The notes: a model not told the origin generated them from the letters alone. 64,000 bases of DNA from Hydractinia symbiolongicarpus (GCF_029227915.1 NC_079877.1:15546851-15610850); one strand, 5' to 3'. Positions 50,301 to 61,251 are shown, counted from the first letter of the stretch. Numbers and translations: made by a program.

Positions 50301-50991
50301 CGACTCCATAATGGCGATTTTATCGAGCTCCACCTCAATGCTGATTTAAAATTACGGCTGTTTGTTTACCTACGGTTTCACACGATCATTTTGAGACGGC
50401 CCACTTATTAGACGGGAATAAGAGATCAACAAGATCGTTAAATTTGGCGGCTGAAAAAAAACAACAATAAATGCAAGATATTAAAGTGTTATTATTTCCC
50501 CTTCTAGTAAGTTTTATATCCTCAAACTTTTAGGAAAATCATAACTCCGTCTGAACATTGAAATAAATAAAAAATGTATATATTATTATTTTTCGATAAG
50601 AGTGATTACGCGCCTTTAAGACAAGTATATTCACTAAAAGCTAGTGGATTCTTGTGAAAAGAAAAATGTTTTTTTGATACTAAAAACTTGTTGTAATATA
50701 TAAAAGACTTACCGTGCGACGCGATCTTTTGATCGTACTAATTAAAAAGTTTATTAAGAAAAAGAAATATTTTGGTTAAATTTGTTAAAGAAAATTTTAA
50801 ACAAGGGAGAATATTGTTAAAAAGAATAGTTACACTGCTTTTTTGGTCTTGTATAATCCGTAAACTGTTTACTAACTGTAATCATTGAACATCTTTTTAT
50901 AGTGATGAACCTTACACGTAGCTAGTGATCATTTAAAATTTGATATTTTTGCGAAAAGGTTGTGGAAAACAGTATGTTTTCAACATGTACC
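47337..50991. other. Locus D intron, left part
   Basis: No exon recognised. A frame at 47582-47800 follows an acceptor-like TCTTCCAG but shows no Ig features. Frames at 48554-48856 (-) and 49677-49973 (+) are unsupported. Confidence 0.45.
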
Positions 50992-52099
50992 CAGGGGCGG
51001 ATCTAGGATTTTTTTCTGGTTAGGCAAAATTTCATAGATTTTTTGGCAAAGTAATGTCAAGGGTTGTGGTGTTGTACGAGGTAAATCGGCCGTTTTGTGT
51101 TTTTGCTGTAAAAGGAACTAAAATTTTCCCAAAAGTAAGGTTTTTAGTTATTAAGAATCCTTCTAGATTAGAAACGAAAGTTTCTTTATAGCCAAACAAA
51201 TAACAGTAACCCCCGTAGTTTTACCACTTTATCCTTGTTAAAACATGCGGATGGAAAATGCGTCTGGTTAGCAAATTCGATTTGAAACAGGGTTAGCGTT
51301 TCCATAATTTCTTTGAATCACATATTGGTATTAAGTATCTTAGCATCTTTTTTCGTTTTGCGCACATAATACGAGTACAAGTAATAAGTTGGGGATTTGC
51401 TTCATTTCAAAACATGCAATAAGTCTAATAACTAACAATACAACAAAAAATTACATTACAAGACAATTTTAGGAATAGATAGTCAACAGTAGTGCAACGT
51501 AGAAATATTGTTTGGAAAATTATAGTCTGTGGTAACAACCTGCAAATGCACAAAGAAAACCAGCATATAAAAGAATGAAAGATTTCCAGTTAGACTTACA
51601 GTGTAAGATCGCAACATATAATAAACGTGTACAAAAAGTATATAGTAATCACCTCTTCATGAAGTTAATACAGTTTAGCATTAGGGTTACTGGTGTAGTT
51701 TTGCACCAATTTCTATTAAGCATTAATTTTAATGCTATGAAATTCCCACAAGAGAAAGGCAGTTTATTAAGCCAGAAAAGAGTTAGAAATTAGAAAAATA
51801 ACATCAAAACATTTAAGATGTCTCATATTATTTACCCTTACATGTCCCTGTCAACTATGTTTAAAAAATATTTTAATACTGTAAAATCTTTAAGAAAGTT
51901 TTAGTAACTATAAGCCAATTATGAAGATTCTCATATAAAAAGCAACATATATACAAATCCTACTCATATCCATAAGTTGACATGACATTTTGTTAGTTTA
52001 CAGTCTGTAACAGAACGTTTTTTAACATGCAATTCTTGTTGCGATCTGTATATGTTTTACGTGAAAATCATTTCTATGATTTACTTGAATATTCACAAG

Positions 52100-52440
52100 T
52101 TATTTTGATTGATTTTTTTCACCAACTTTGTGGATTATACCAGATATATATCCATTGTTTACAGTTTTCCAATATTATAAGGATTCAGAACAAATCTTCT
52201 GTGTTATTTACTTGAATATTCATCATAGGTACCAGGGTGACATCAAAATACAAATTATTTTGATTGATTTTTTTCACCTTCTTAGTTCCTCTTATGAAAC
52301 ACAACTTTGTGGATTATACCAGATATATATCCATTGTTTACAGTTTTCCAATATTATAAGGATTAACAAATCTGTGTTCTTTTAATTGATGGTGATTTTC
52401 ATTGTCAGAAGAATATTCATCTTAGGTACCAGGGTGACAT
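52100..52440 (+). repeat. Tandem duplication inside the hAT-like element
   Basis: Two units of about 155-180 bp share TTATTTTGATTGATTTTTTT, ACTTTGTGGATTATACCAGA, TATATCCATTGTTTACAG and TAGGTACCAGGGTGACATCA. They differ by a roughly 20-bp insertion and small indels. Confidence 0.9.
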
Positions 52441-53707
52441 CAAAATATCTTATCCTAAAACAAAATTATATCAATGTATTGCTCAGCAAGATGAGAATAA
52501 GAAATATTATAAAACAAACTTGGACTATTCTTAGATTAGGTATTGCTTCATTCTTTTGTTTTTAGCAATATTATTACAATTAAAAGTAACATGGGAAAGT
52601 CAAAGAGATCTTCTCGTGTTCTTAAAAGTTTTAAAATGAGCAGTGGGATGTTGCATATAAAATGCACTGTTTAAAAGTTCCCACAAAGTCAAAGTTCTTA
52701 GGAACAATCACAATAAAAAAGTATATGCTAAGCGTATAAATTTGGCGGTGGGACGAGGTAGAATCCTTTGACGTTTAATTATATCTCATACTGTATACAT
52801 CGATTTCTTAGAGAACAGAAAGAATTAATAACTTTTAGTGTCTACCTGCTTAGCAGGGACACATGGATGAGTGCTTATGGTTTCAAGGACTGACAGCATT
52901 CAAAGATTACCTTTTCTGATTTGATGTTTAGGGGAGGGAAAGGGGATCTGCAGATCTATTAACATTTAGCTTGGACTTTTGCGTTCATGAAAGAGCTGTC
53001 CCTTAGTTATCTTACAAGAATGTATTCTCTCCCAAACAGAAACAAAGATACACAGTTGCATAAACGGCTACACGAAGCCTACACGAAGCCAGTGACCCTT
53101 AAGACGTTAAAGAAAAAAAACTAACAAAATTCCAACTAATACACATACAGGTAGCTAGTAATACTCTATACCGAATTTAACATACACATCAAAACATCTT
53201 TCGACCGCCAAGACAGTGTTTACATAAATTGCCTCCGTTAGCTATCTCGTTTGGCATTGGGCTTTTATGTTTTTAAACAATGCATTTGATCAAGGCCAAG
53301 TTAAAACCTTTTGTTTTGATAAGAAAAAGATTTAAATTACACGTTTTGTAAGAACATCTGGTGGTTTACCACTTTTAAGAATAGTTCTTGACACAAAAGT
53401 GCCTAAAATTCAGGAGCAGCTAAAACTAAAATATTTCAAGTATTACTGAATTTATTGTCTCTTGCAGAGGAAGATAAAGGTTTGGTTTGAGACAACAACA
53501 CGGCACACGTGGCCAAAAATACTTCTCTCCAGCATTTCCAATCCTTTCAATGTCTGAAAAGGTTTCCAAATTCAAAACTTCTTTATTTAACTTAGGTGGC
53601 ATACAATTGCTTTAATATTCTAGACATTTGAAGTGCTCCCTGCAATTGGACCTGATCCAGGTAAACCATGTTGAAAAAGAAACATCCACTCCATGTAACC
53701 GTACCCG

Positions 53708-53881
53708 TGGTCGTTTTAGGCGTTTAAACTTTAAAACCCACGGACGTTTTAGGCGTTTTTTCTTCACATTCCAGAATTTCATTCATTGGAACTTGAAAAC
53801 CCGCGGACGTTTTAGGCGTTTTTTCTTCCATCTGTGATTTTCATTCATTCGGAACTTTAAAACCCGCGGACGTTTTAGGCG
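53708..53881 (+). repeat. GGACGTTTTAGGCG minisatellite
   Basis: Four copies of a GGACGTTTTAGGCG core are separated by 31-65 bp. The last three sit in units of about 65-70 bp that share TTCATTCATT-GGAACTT and AAAACCCGCGG. It lies near the right end of the hAT-like element. Confidence 0.85.
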
Positions 53882-54739
53882 AATAGACATTTTGCCTAAG
53901 ATCGCCCCGGGTTTGCTTATTTGAGTAAAATAAAACACGCACGCCGCGCATCGTCATAGTCGAAATCGGCGGATGCCAAAAATAAATTGATAAAAATAAT
54001 TTAGTTTTTTTTTAGATTATTCTATCTATAGAGAATTTTTTTTCTAGTTCACAAAACTAGGCTTAGGCAATTGCCTAGGCTGCCTAACCCTAGATCCGCC
54101 CCTGGTACCTGCTACACATAAAAATAGTAACGAATTGTAACGTTACGTTGATTTTTAATGCTTTTAAAAACTAAATTTCAGCTAGCTTGCCCTCTGTCCT
54201 GATCTTCAGATACTTAGATTAACTACAGTTTTTTTCCTATGGACGCAAGGGCAAAAAATGTTTCGTCCTTAAGAAGAATGTGAATGCCACAGCTTTTGAT
54301 TTTTTTGCATGTTGGACATTTTATTACAATTTCAATTTCTGTCTTAATTGAGGTGGTTAACCTCAACGAAAATGTGGACATTTTTATTTGAAAAACGAAT
54401 CAAGTAAGATGCCAAATGTCCAAATTTGTTACCACTTAAATATGTCGTCAATACTTTAGGTTAAATAAATTTGTTTTGATAACAAAAAAAATGGTTAAAA
54501 GTTGTTTTCCTTATAAGACCTATAACAAGTTTTTAATTTGATTCTCAATTTAATATCCTTTAAAAAAAGTATTAATCGTTCTCAAGAAGGCTACTAAGTG
54601 TGAATCATATCATCGTAACTTAATGGAAAAGAAATATTGTGACTAAGCAGAATTTTTTTAAGCCTAACCAACTTTTGACTGAGTCAGTAAAGGTTGTTCC
54701 TGACACATAAAATAAATATGTCTAATAATGATTTACAAG

Positions 54740-55015
54740 GTCCTGAATTCTGTGGAACACAATTAGCAAACAGGATTGACGTAATCAATGAAAAAGCTGA
54801 AGTTGAGATATATGGTCATCCAAAACCCAAAGTAATTTTTTATACACACAAACATCAAAAACTTCCTGGTGCGTGTGAGTTAACAGAAGAAAGACTTAAG
54901 AAGTACAAATGCGAAGTGGAATTGACAAATTTCAAATGCGGAGAAATGCTGTATTTGCAAAGTCGCGGTTACGACGATATAAAACTAATTTCTTTATCCC
55001 TGTTAATTGGCAACT
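54740..55015 (+). CDS. Locus D exon: Ig-like domain 2, open frame
   Basis: Acceptor ATTTACAAG to donor AACT|GTGAGT, phase 1, 92 residues, no stops. GPEFCGTQ, EIYGHPKPKV, GACELTEERLKKYKCEVEL, NFKCGEM and LLIGNC align with the domain-2 exons of A and C. The B-strand cysteine (ICG or VCG in A and C) is Tyr here (IYG), which would break the usual pairing. It belongs to an otherwise broken gene. Confidence 0.75.
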
Positions 55016-55327
55016 GTGAGTGCTTAATTACCAAGTCTCTGGTACTCATCATTACTAATTGTAAAGTGAACTAATTGTTGAAAATTTCGGCCTCATGGGA
55101 AAATATAATAACTGTTCTACATGTTAATGCCTAAAGTATACAATAAAATTTTCTCTCGGGTACTGACTAACACTGAGTGAAATGTACAACGTATTTGCAC
55201 ATTTCTTATTTGGTGTTTTGAAAAAAATTGACTAAATCTCTTAGAAAATATAATGCAAAAAATTATAACACCGAAGGAACCATAAAGAATCAAATTATTT
55301 TAATTATTCTACAGCAATAATTTTTAG

Positions 55328-55612
55328 ATACCCCGCAGAATGTAAGTTATAAAGCAGATTCTAATGGATGCTACACACTTAAATGGTCTATCCATCATCT
55401 TGGTATGGAATGTGTTAAGAAGTACTAATTGAAAGGGTTTCTTTCAGAAAAATTGTAGCCAAAAAGTTCGACAATAGTAACAACACCAACGAATTACTTT
55501 ATGTGCAACATTTCGATACAGTATGTGACAGTTAGAGCTGTATCTCTATGGAACGATACAAGTAATTGGGCTTTACAAAAGATAAAAGACAAAAGTGGTG
55601 TGCACCCAAAAC
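55328..55612 (+). pseudogene. Locus D ECS exon copy 1, two nonsense codons
   Basis: Acceptor TTTTTAG to donor AAAC|GTAGGT, length 285, phase 1 kept. It reads TPQNVSYKADSNGCYTLKW and HHLGMECVKKY, then TAA, then LKGFLSEKL, then TAG. It stays in the same frame afterwards (SSTIVTTPTNYFMC, RAVSLWNDTSNW). The damage is substitution-type nonsense only. Confidence 0.75.
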
Positions 55613-55766
55613 GTAGGTTTTTTTCTTTATTTCTCAGTTTTCACTGTTTTACAGAATGAAGCGAAAAAAAAATGTATTTAATAATATTCTTTCATAGAGG
55701 AATATGATATCAGGATTGCCTAAAGCATCAATGTCATGTTATTTTTTTGTCCTGTCGTCTTAAAAA

Positions 55767-55812
55767 AAATAATAAAAAAAAAAAATAATAAAAAAAGTTT
55801 AAAAAAAATTAT
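55767..55812 (+). repeat. A-rich tract between duplicated ECS exons
   Basis: A run of A with scattered T (AAAAAAAATAATAAAAAAAA) lies between the two ECS copies. Confidence 0.8.
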
Positions 55813-56030
55813 GTTTGAACCTTTCACTATGTTGAATTAATTTGTGTTCGAGTAACAACATGCAAATATGTTATGCTAACAGAGACATCTTTTATCGAAA
55901 GAATCCAATGTCTGACACAAAACACAGTTCCACTCACTTCGTCTGCTTACATATAATTAAATGAATAGTCTTATCACAAATTCCAAGAAGTGCATTTTGC
56001 AAGAATTGATGAAGGTTGAATTGTTTATAG

Positions 56031-56333
56031 ATACGCCGCTAAATTTAAGTTACAAAGTAAATTGCAATGGATGCTACATAGTTACATGGTCCATCCACCG
56101 GTTTTGGATAGGATGTGTTAGAATGTACGAATTGAAAACGCTTCTTGACGATGAATCATTGTTAAAAAACACGACAACAGTAACAATCATTTTGTTTCAT
56201 TTTGAGTCGAACAATCATTTTATGTGCTATCCATCAATACGATATATTAAAGTTAGAACAGTATCTATATGACATGATAAAAGTAAATGGGTTATGCAAG
56301 AAATAAATGCTGAGCGTGTTGCACAACGAAAAG
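56031..56333 (+). pseudogene. Locus D ECS exon copy 2, single nonsense codon
   Basis: Acceptor GTTTATAG to donor AAAG|GTTAGG, length 303, phase 1. It reads TPLNLSYKVNCNGCYIVTW, FWIGCVRMYELK, LLDDESLLKN and HFMCYPSIRYIKVRTVSI, then TGA where copy 1 has TGG (SLWND). A single TGG-to-TGA change is the only lesion. The frame is open to the donor beyond it (SKWVMQEINAERV). Confidence 0.78.
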
Positions 56334-56700
56334 GTTAGGCATCTATTTTTTCAACGTTGGATGTAATATTTGTGCAAATGATCGTGTATCTTTTTGTTTT
56401 GTTTTTGATTTTTCTCAAAATGGGAAAAAAGAATTACTTTGCCAATGCTCAGCAACAATTTGGACGCGAAATCATCTGTTTTTACTGATGTTTACGAACA
56501 CACAATGAGAATATACACTTTCTATAATTCTTGCATTATGAAAAATTCGCGCAATGGCCTGAGAAAGCTCTGAAAATAGAGAGAATGGAACGTCTTGATG
56601 TGTGTAAAATATATTACCGTTTTAGATTTTGGATCTAAGAAACTGATTTAAGTTCGCTAAACTCTCTAATTCTATATACCTGCTAATACCACAATTTTAG

Positions 56701-56780
56701 GTAACAACAGCATTTTAAATTCCCTATAGTAACGATCCTTGTTTACGTTATATTATGTCTCGGTGTTGTAGTTTAATATA
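56701..56780 (+). pseudogene. Locus D transmembrane exon, frameshifted
   Basis: Acceptor CAATTTTAG and the phase-1 start GNNSILNS are as expected for a TM exon (compare GENVLYTV in B), then TAG TAA in that frame. The hydrophobic stretch IVTILVYVILCLGVVV follows in another frame and ends at TAA. No clear donor remains. Confidence 0.55.
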
Positions 56781-57176
56781 AGGATTTTCTAGGGTATAAA
56801 AATTATAAATTGTGTCTTTATGCTTTCTAATTACAAGACATTTTCTATTTATGTCGCTAGGTATTTCGATTATGATGGTGTGAACACTCTTTTTTACCCT
56901 GTTTTAGGAAAGACATTGGGTCTTTATTTATAGGTAACACTTACGTTTTTATATGCGGTAATGTATCAAGCAAAAGTCCATCCAGCTTCTACTGCCAAAA
57001 CAAAAAAGAGAAAAAAACAAAATAAATAAGAAATAAACAAAATTGTTGATTAAAAGAAAGAAGTTGTCCAAAAGGAGTGAGTAATGCGTATAGTATAATC
57101 GATATTTAATTTTTGTGGTTTTGTATTTTTTACAAACGGGGGCTGGTCTAAAAAACCTTTTGTTAATTTTTTTCAA

Positions 57177-57428
57177 ATGGCGTTTATCTTATTATTAGTG
57201 ATCACTAACACATTTACACAATTTGCGATGATTAGTTTGATGTGGCAATTACGTTTTTGTTCTTCCTATGGTAGACATGTATCAGATAGTTATTTTCCCA
57301 AAAATGGAAAAACATTACGTTACAGTACAATACAAAAACTAAAAATGGACTGTTCAAAATCCAATCTCCATTTACTTTCCTCCAATGTAAAAAGAGGCAC
57401 CATGTGCACAGCTTACAGAGTTAATTAA
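57177..57428 (+). CDS. Hypothetical 83-codon ORF in locus D intron
   Basis: ATG at 57177 is followed by a hydrophobic leader (MAFILLLVITNTFTQFAMIS) and a polar, Cys-containing remainder to TAA. It is not recognised. It lies in the intron between the decayed TM and tail exons of locus D, and may be chance. Confidence 0.2.
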   Translation: MAFILLLVITNTFTQFAMISLMWQLRFCSSYGRHVSDSYFPKNGKTLRYSTIQKLKMDCSKSNLHLLSSNVKRGTMCTAYRVN

Positions 57429-57884
57429 TAGTTTTAAAAAACAGAAACAAATAAAACGGAATACACAATACTACTCAGCCGGTGTTTTAAAGTTGTTACA
57501 GGCTGACGCCAAGGAAATTAAACACCCTTACGCTACCCCTTACGCTGCTACAACTCTAATCAAAAGACCAGAGTCTACGGTGACAATTCATCATGCGAAC
57601 TTTAAAAAATTTGGATTGTTTATGTTTTGTATATGAAATTCGTAAGGGGAGAAACGCATTGCGGGAGACAACTTTCTGGTATAGCTTTTAAAATAAACTT
57701 GGATGTGTACATAATTAAAAACAAAGAAAGATTTTATGCGCTTTTCAGTGTGTTACTAGCATAATGAGGTTCCTATCGGTTTCTTTGGTTGGCTACACTT
57801 TTATTTTGAACTTTCTGTTTAATAAAATTATACATTTATTCTTCCACCACCACAAATGTGCTTATTATTTTCTTCTTTATTCAG

Positions 57885-58140
57885 ATTTTAGTAATAAGCA
57901 TCAACTACCATGGCAAAATGCTGGAGATGGGAATGATGACGGTTATGAAATGGCAGGAGTAACATCGTCTTATTATGCAGATCTTAATCCTTAATTTATA
58001 ACACCAAGCATCTATGCTGTTAATTAACAAACGGCAAAACAGCAAAAGCAGCATCGTTTAATTATGCGGAACTTAATGTTCAAACAAGAAAACCAAGTTT
58101 TATTCTGATTCGACAACAACGTTTTGAACAATATTGCAAG
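57885..58140 (+). pseudogene. Locus D tail exon: early stop and a second out-of-frame tyrosine block
   Basis: Acceptor TTTATTCAG, phase 1. It reads FSNKHQLPW, DDGYEMAGVTSSYYADLNP and then TAA at 57992-57994. Beyond the stop, FITPSIYAVN keeps the 13-residue tyrosine step. From about 58046 a second block, in another frame, reads AASFNYAELNVQTRKPSF, closely matching locus B (TTSFNYADLNVQ), then needs one more shift to give FYSDSTTTFEQY. The tail therefore seems to have carried two tyrosine blocks before decaying. Confidence 0.65.
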
Positions 58141-59297
58141 AAGTACTTATGCGTAACTGCAAAACTCAGTCCTCCTGCAACGTAGCATTTTCGCTTTATT
58201 GAAAGTTTATCTGCATTTTAATTTTGTTTTTAGACGTACTTTATTTCCTTCAGCACCATCCTCTTCATATTATTCTGTACTCAGCCTTTTTTTCATTGTT
58301 TATCATGCATCTCTCGTGTCTAAATTTGAACCTTTATAACAATTTGATACCTATTTTTGATAAATAATGTATATCATTTTGCGCATATAGAATTAATTAT
58401 ATTGGTGACTATATAAATAGTTGTGTACATATCGATAGTTTATGGCGACAAAAGAAATGCGGATTTTCTCAAGATTACGGAGTAGTTGTATTACGCATTG
58501 AAAAATCTGCCCTCAAGCACCAAAGTTAAAAATATGAGTGACAAATACTGGATACTACTAAATCAAACAAAATGACCAAAATAAGAGTTTGTTGTAAAAT
58601 TTATATAAAGGATAGTATAATTTAATACTTAATAACGTCTAAATGAAGTTGACAATAAGCAAACCCAAAACTAAATTTTCTTGGTAAAATTTAAACTACT
58701 TATAACGCATAAGTAACAGAGAATAGTATAAACAAAAGAAAAGAGCAACAGAGGTTAATTCCTTGATTCTTTTGCTTAATAAATATCCATTGTTTGTTTA
58801 AAAATTAACCTTATAAAATACGGAACATTGTTATACAGGGTGTCTGTTTTCCGCCTTTGTGAAAAACTTTCAAAAACGTTCAAAATAACTTTCTCAATCG
58901 CACAGAGAGATGAGACTGCATATTAAGGGATTGTAAAAAAGGTTAATTTTAAAAATGGTCGGGCATATACAGTTCCTAAAGGAAATCTTGCAACGAATGA
59001 GTTTTGTATACCTCAAAAAGCTGTCATACGTCGGCGGTAGTAACTCTTGATTCAACCTACAGGAACACTTGTTATACTTTTTGCAAGACATACACATAAA
59101 TAAATTATGTTGAGGAATAAAAAAGAACTTAGATTACTGATGACAGTCGACATTGATAACGTTACAGTAATCAACTTACAAAAGATATTTTTGAACGTTT
59201 GGTAGAAAGGTAGAAAATTACTTGTGGTAACTTCACCATATTCAACGCTACTCGGGCCGGGGATTTAGAGATCTCATCCAGGCCACAGATCTTGTAT
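58141..59297. other. Intergenic region after locus D
   Basis: AT-rich, no gene recognised. A short minus-strand frame at 58894-59097 has no support. Confidence 0.5.
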
Positions 59298-59320
59298 ATA
59301 CTCGATGATATTAAGGTGCG
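59298..59320 (+). repeat. Left member of a 23-bp inverted repeat pair
   Basis: ATACTCGATGATATTAAGGT plus GCG here is the exact reverse complement of 62822-62844, 3.5 kb away. Confidence 0.9.
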
Positions 59321-59443
59321 AGTCGGTCTGCATTTTATGTCTGAAACATTTGTGGGGCAACGCACAATATTCTGCTGTTAAATTCCGGTCTGTGAAATTA
59401 CTATGAATAACGCAAAAATTTCAAAACAAGCTGCCAATGGATA

Positions 59444-60362
59444 TGTTCTGCCCAATCTTAGGACGCTGCCCAATCTTTGGACATAAAATTGCCCAGTCCT
59501 AAGACTGGCCGCCCTGTATGATTTTAAAATATCCTGATTAGTTTAATTGATTGAAAACAATGCCATAGCGGATCAACCGTGACTAATGTAATAAACAATG
59601 TGCCTGTTCTTCGATTGTTGATTTCGCATTTCTGTATAGAAAATGCAGCAAACACTTTCAGCATTCAAAAATGTATTTTATAATCTTTAGGTACAGCAAC
59701 GAGAAAGATGCTGAAGAAACTCGACTCTACCAATCAAAATGTTCAAGAATATTTTTTAGGAGGAAGATGTATTACTAAGACTTTAATAAAAATAAACGAT
59801 ACGGCTTGATATTTTCCCTTGTGTCACGACCTTGTTGAGCAAAACAACTTTAGCGTATGTAAAACTACTTTTAGTAGAAAAGCTTCTGAAGCAAATGCGT
59901 GGAACACGCCAAGACCCCCAGCATTGTTTTTAGTTTTTTTATATTCAACGGGCCCTGACATAGTAAATAAATTGGCTAGATCGGCGCCTGAGCTAGCTGT
60001 TAATTTCATTGGATGAGATCTTTAGCCAGCTAGCGAGCAGTAAGCTAATATGATATTCTATAGAAGAAAAACCTTATAGATTATGCTAATATGGTTGAGT
60101 AGTTTCAATTTTTTATACATAAAATACATGGTATATATAGATTTATGGCCTTTTGATTTTCCAAGAAAAGATTCAATTTAAAGTTCCTATTAAGAGGTAA
60201 ATTCTAAAAATTTTATTGTTCTGTTTGTCTTTCACAATTGTTTGGGCATGTACGTCCATAGAATGGGCAGTCCAGTCTTAAGACTGGCCACCTATTTGTC
60301 ACTGTGGGAAGATTGGCCTGGCCAGTCTTAAGACGGGGCGCGTTGCAAGATTGGGCAGAACA
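59444..60362. mobile_element. TIR element with GCCCAATCTT/CTTAAGACTGG motifs
   Basis: The left end TGTTCTGCCCAATCTT is the exact reverse complement of the right end AAGATTGGGCAGAACA. Each end also carries one or more internal copies of GCCCAAT or ATTGGGC and of CAGTCTTAAGACTGG-like palindromes. About 0.9 kb, no transposase, so a MITE-like element. Confidence 0.7.
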
Positions 60363-61035
60363 GATACAAATAGTATTATTGTGCTGGGAAAGAAGAAATG
60401 TATCACCGTGTTAACCCCTTCTTCTCTTTTTTCCTTTCTTTTAACATTGTATGCATCCTGACTTTTGTGATACCAGATAGATGCCTTTATAAAGTACTTC
60501 CTAGGGATTGATCAGTTGTGACTAATGACAATCAAAAGAAAAGCAGTGCAGTAGAGCTTAGGGCAAGGGAAACCAAAACTAGCTATAGATACATTGCCAT
60601 ATATCTAAAATAAATGCTGTTTACAAGTACTAGAGTTGGACTGTAAATTAATATTTTGGAGGGCTCATCTTTCCGAGCTAGCTACATAGTAAGCTATTAA
60701 ATTTGAGATCAAGTATAAGAAATTGTCACAAAACCTAGATATAGCTAGCTAGCAATGGCTCTATATCTAGCTAGCTATATCTTTAGCTACCTTTTTTAAG
60801 GTATCAAAATAAGCACAGCCAATTTTGAAACCAGCCTAAACATATTTTAGAACTTATAATAGAATATATTATATAGCTTTATATTTATTTGTTTAAGCCA
60901 TATACATATAAAGTTTAAAGTGAGACAAGTGCATTGCTTCTTTCTGTTTTTGTATCACATTTTTCATCACTTTGACACTGCAGAATTTTATATAGCAGGC
61001 TATATATTTTTTTCAGGTCGTCCTTCTTTTGTTTC

Positions 61036-61251
61036 GTGTGTACAATGACTGAACCTAACAACGAAGTGTTCGGTGCATTGGTTTTAAATCATTTGATAGT
61101 TTTATCATGTGGATACATTGTCTATGATAATAGTTCTACGGTCTTGTGGTCTCCAAGCACATGTGAATTTATAGAAACGTCTGGAACATCTGCTGACACT
61201 TCGTCAGTTAAGTCAAAAATTGTTTGTGATAAAATCAGCAATGCACCTTGA
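61036..61251 (+). CDS. Unrecognised open frame after an acceptor-like site
   Basis: TTTTTTTCAG at about 61017 precedes a frame with ATG at 61045. It reads MTEPNNEVFGALVLNHLIVL, then CGYIVYDNSSTVLW, then Ser/Thr-rich to TGA. The Cys-Gly-Tyr and Trp spacing faintly recalls a domain-2 Ig module (VCGYP...W), but the match is too weak to assign. Confidence 0.25.
   Translation: MCTMTEPNNEVFGALVLNHLIVLSCGYIVYDNSSTVLWSPSTCEFIETSGTSADTSSVKSKIVCDKISNAP

Larger units (their letters stand above)
50992..54104. mobile_element. 3.1-kb non-autonomous DNA transposon with hAT-like ends
   Basis: Terminal inverted repeats are CAGGGGCGGATCTAGG on the left and CCTAGATCCGCCCCTG on the right, with GGTTAGGC/GCCTAACC also inverted just inside. 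The CAGGGGCGG start is typical of hAT-superfamily ends. The flanks show a 5-bp direct repeat (GTACC) rather than the 8-bp duplication expected of hAT. No transposase frame is found. The interior carries two internal duplications, listed separately. It sits in the intron between domain 1 and domain 2 of locus D. Confidence 0.7.
47004..58140 (+). pseudogene. Locus D: Alr-like pseudogene with duplicated ECS exon
   Basis: Exon remnants in order: domain 1 (47004-47336, frameshifted), domain 2 (54740-55015, open), ECS copy 1 (55328-55612, two stops), ECS copy 2 (56031-56333, one stop), TM (56701-about 56780, frameshifted) and tail (57885-57994 with early stop, homology continuing to about 58140). 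The 7.4-kb intron after domain 1 carries a 3.1-kb transposon with hAT-like ends. Its ECS and tail match locus B more closely than A or C. Damage in most exons makes a functional receptor unlikely. A short secreted product ending in ECS copy 1 is conceivable if domain 1 is skipped. Exon phases remain intact, so it could donate exons by recombination. Confidence 0.78.

Noticed and set aside
53628-53837. ORF with repeated GRFRR motifs
   Set aside because: Product of the GGACGTTTTAGGCG minisatellite in the hAT-like element.
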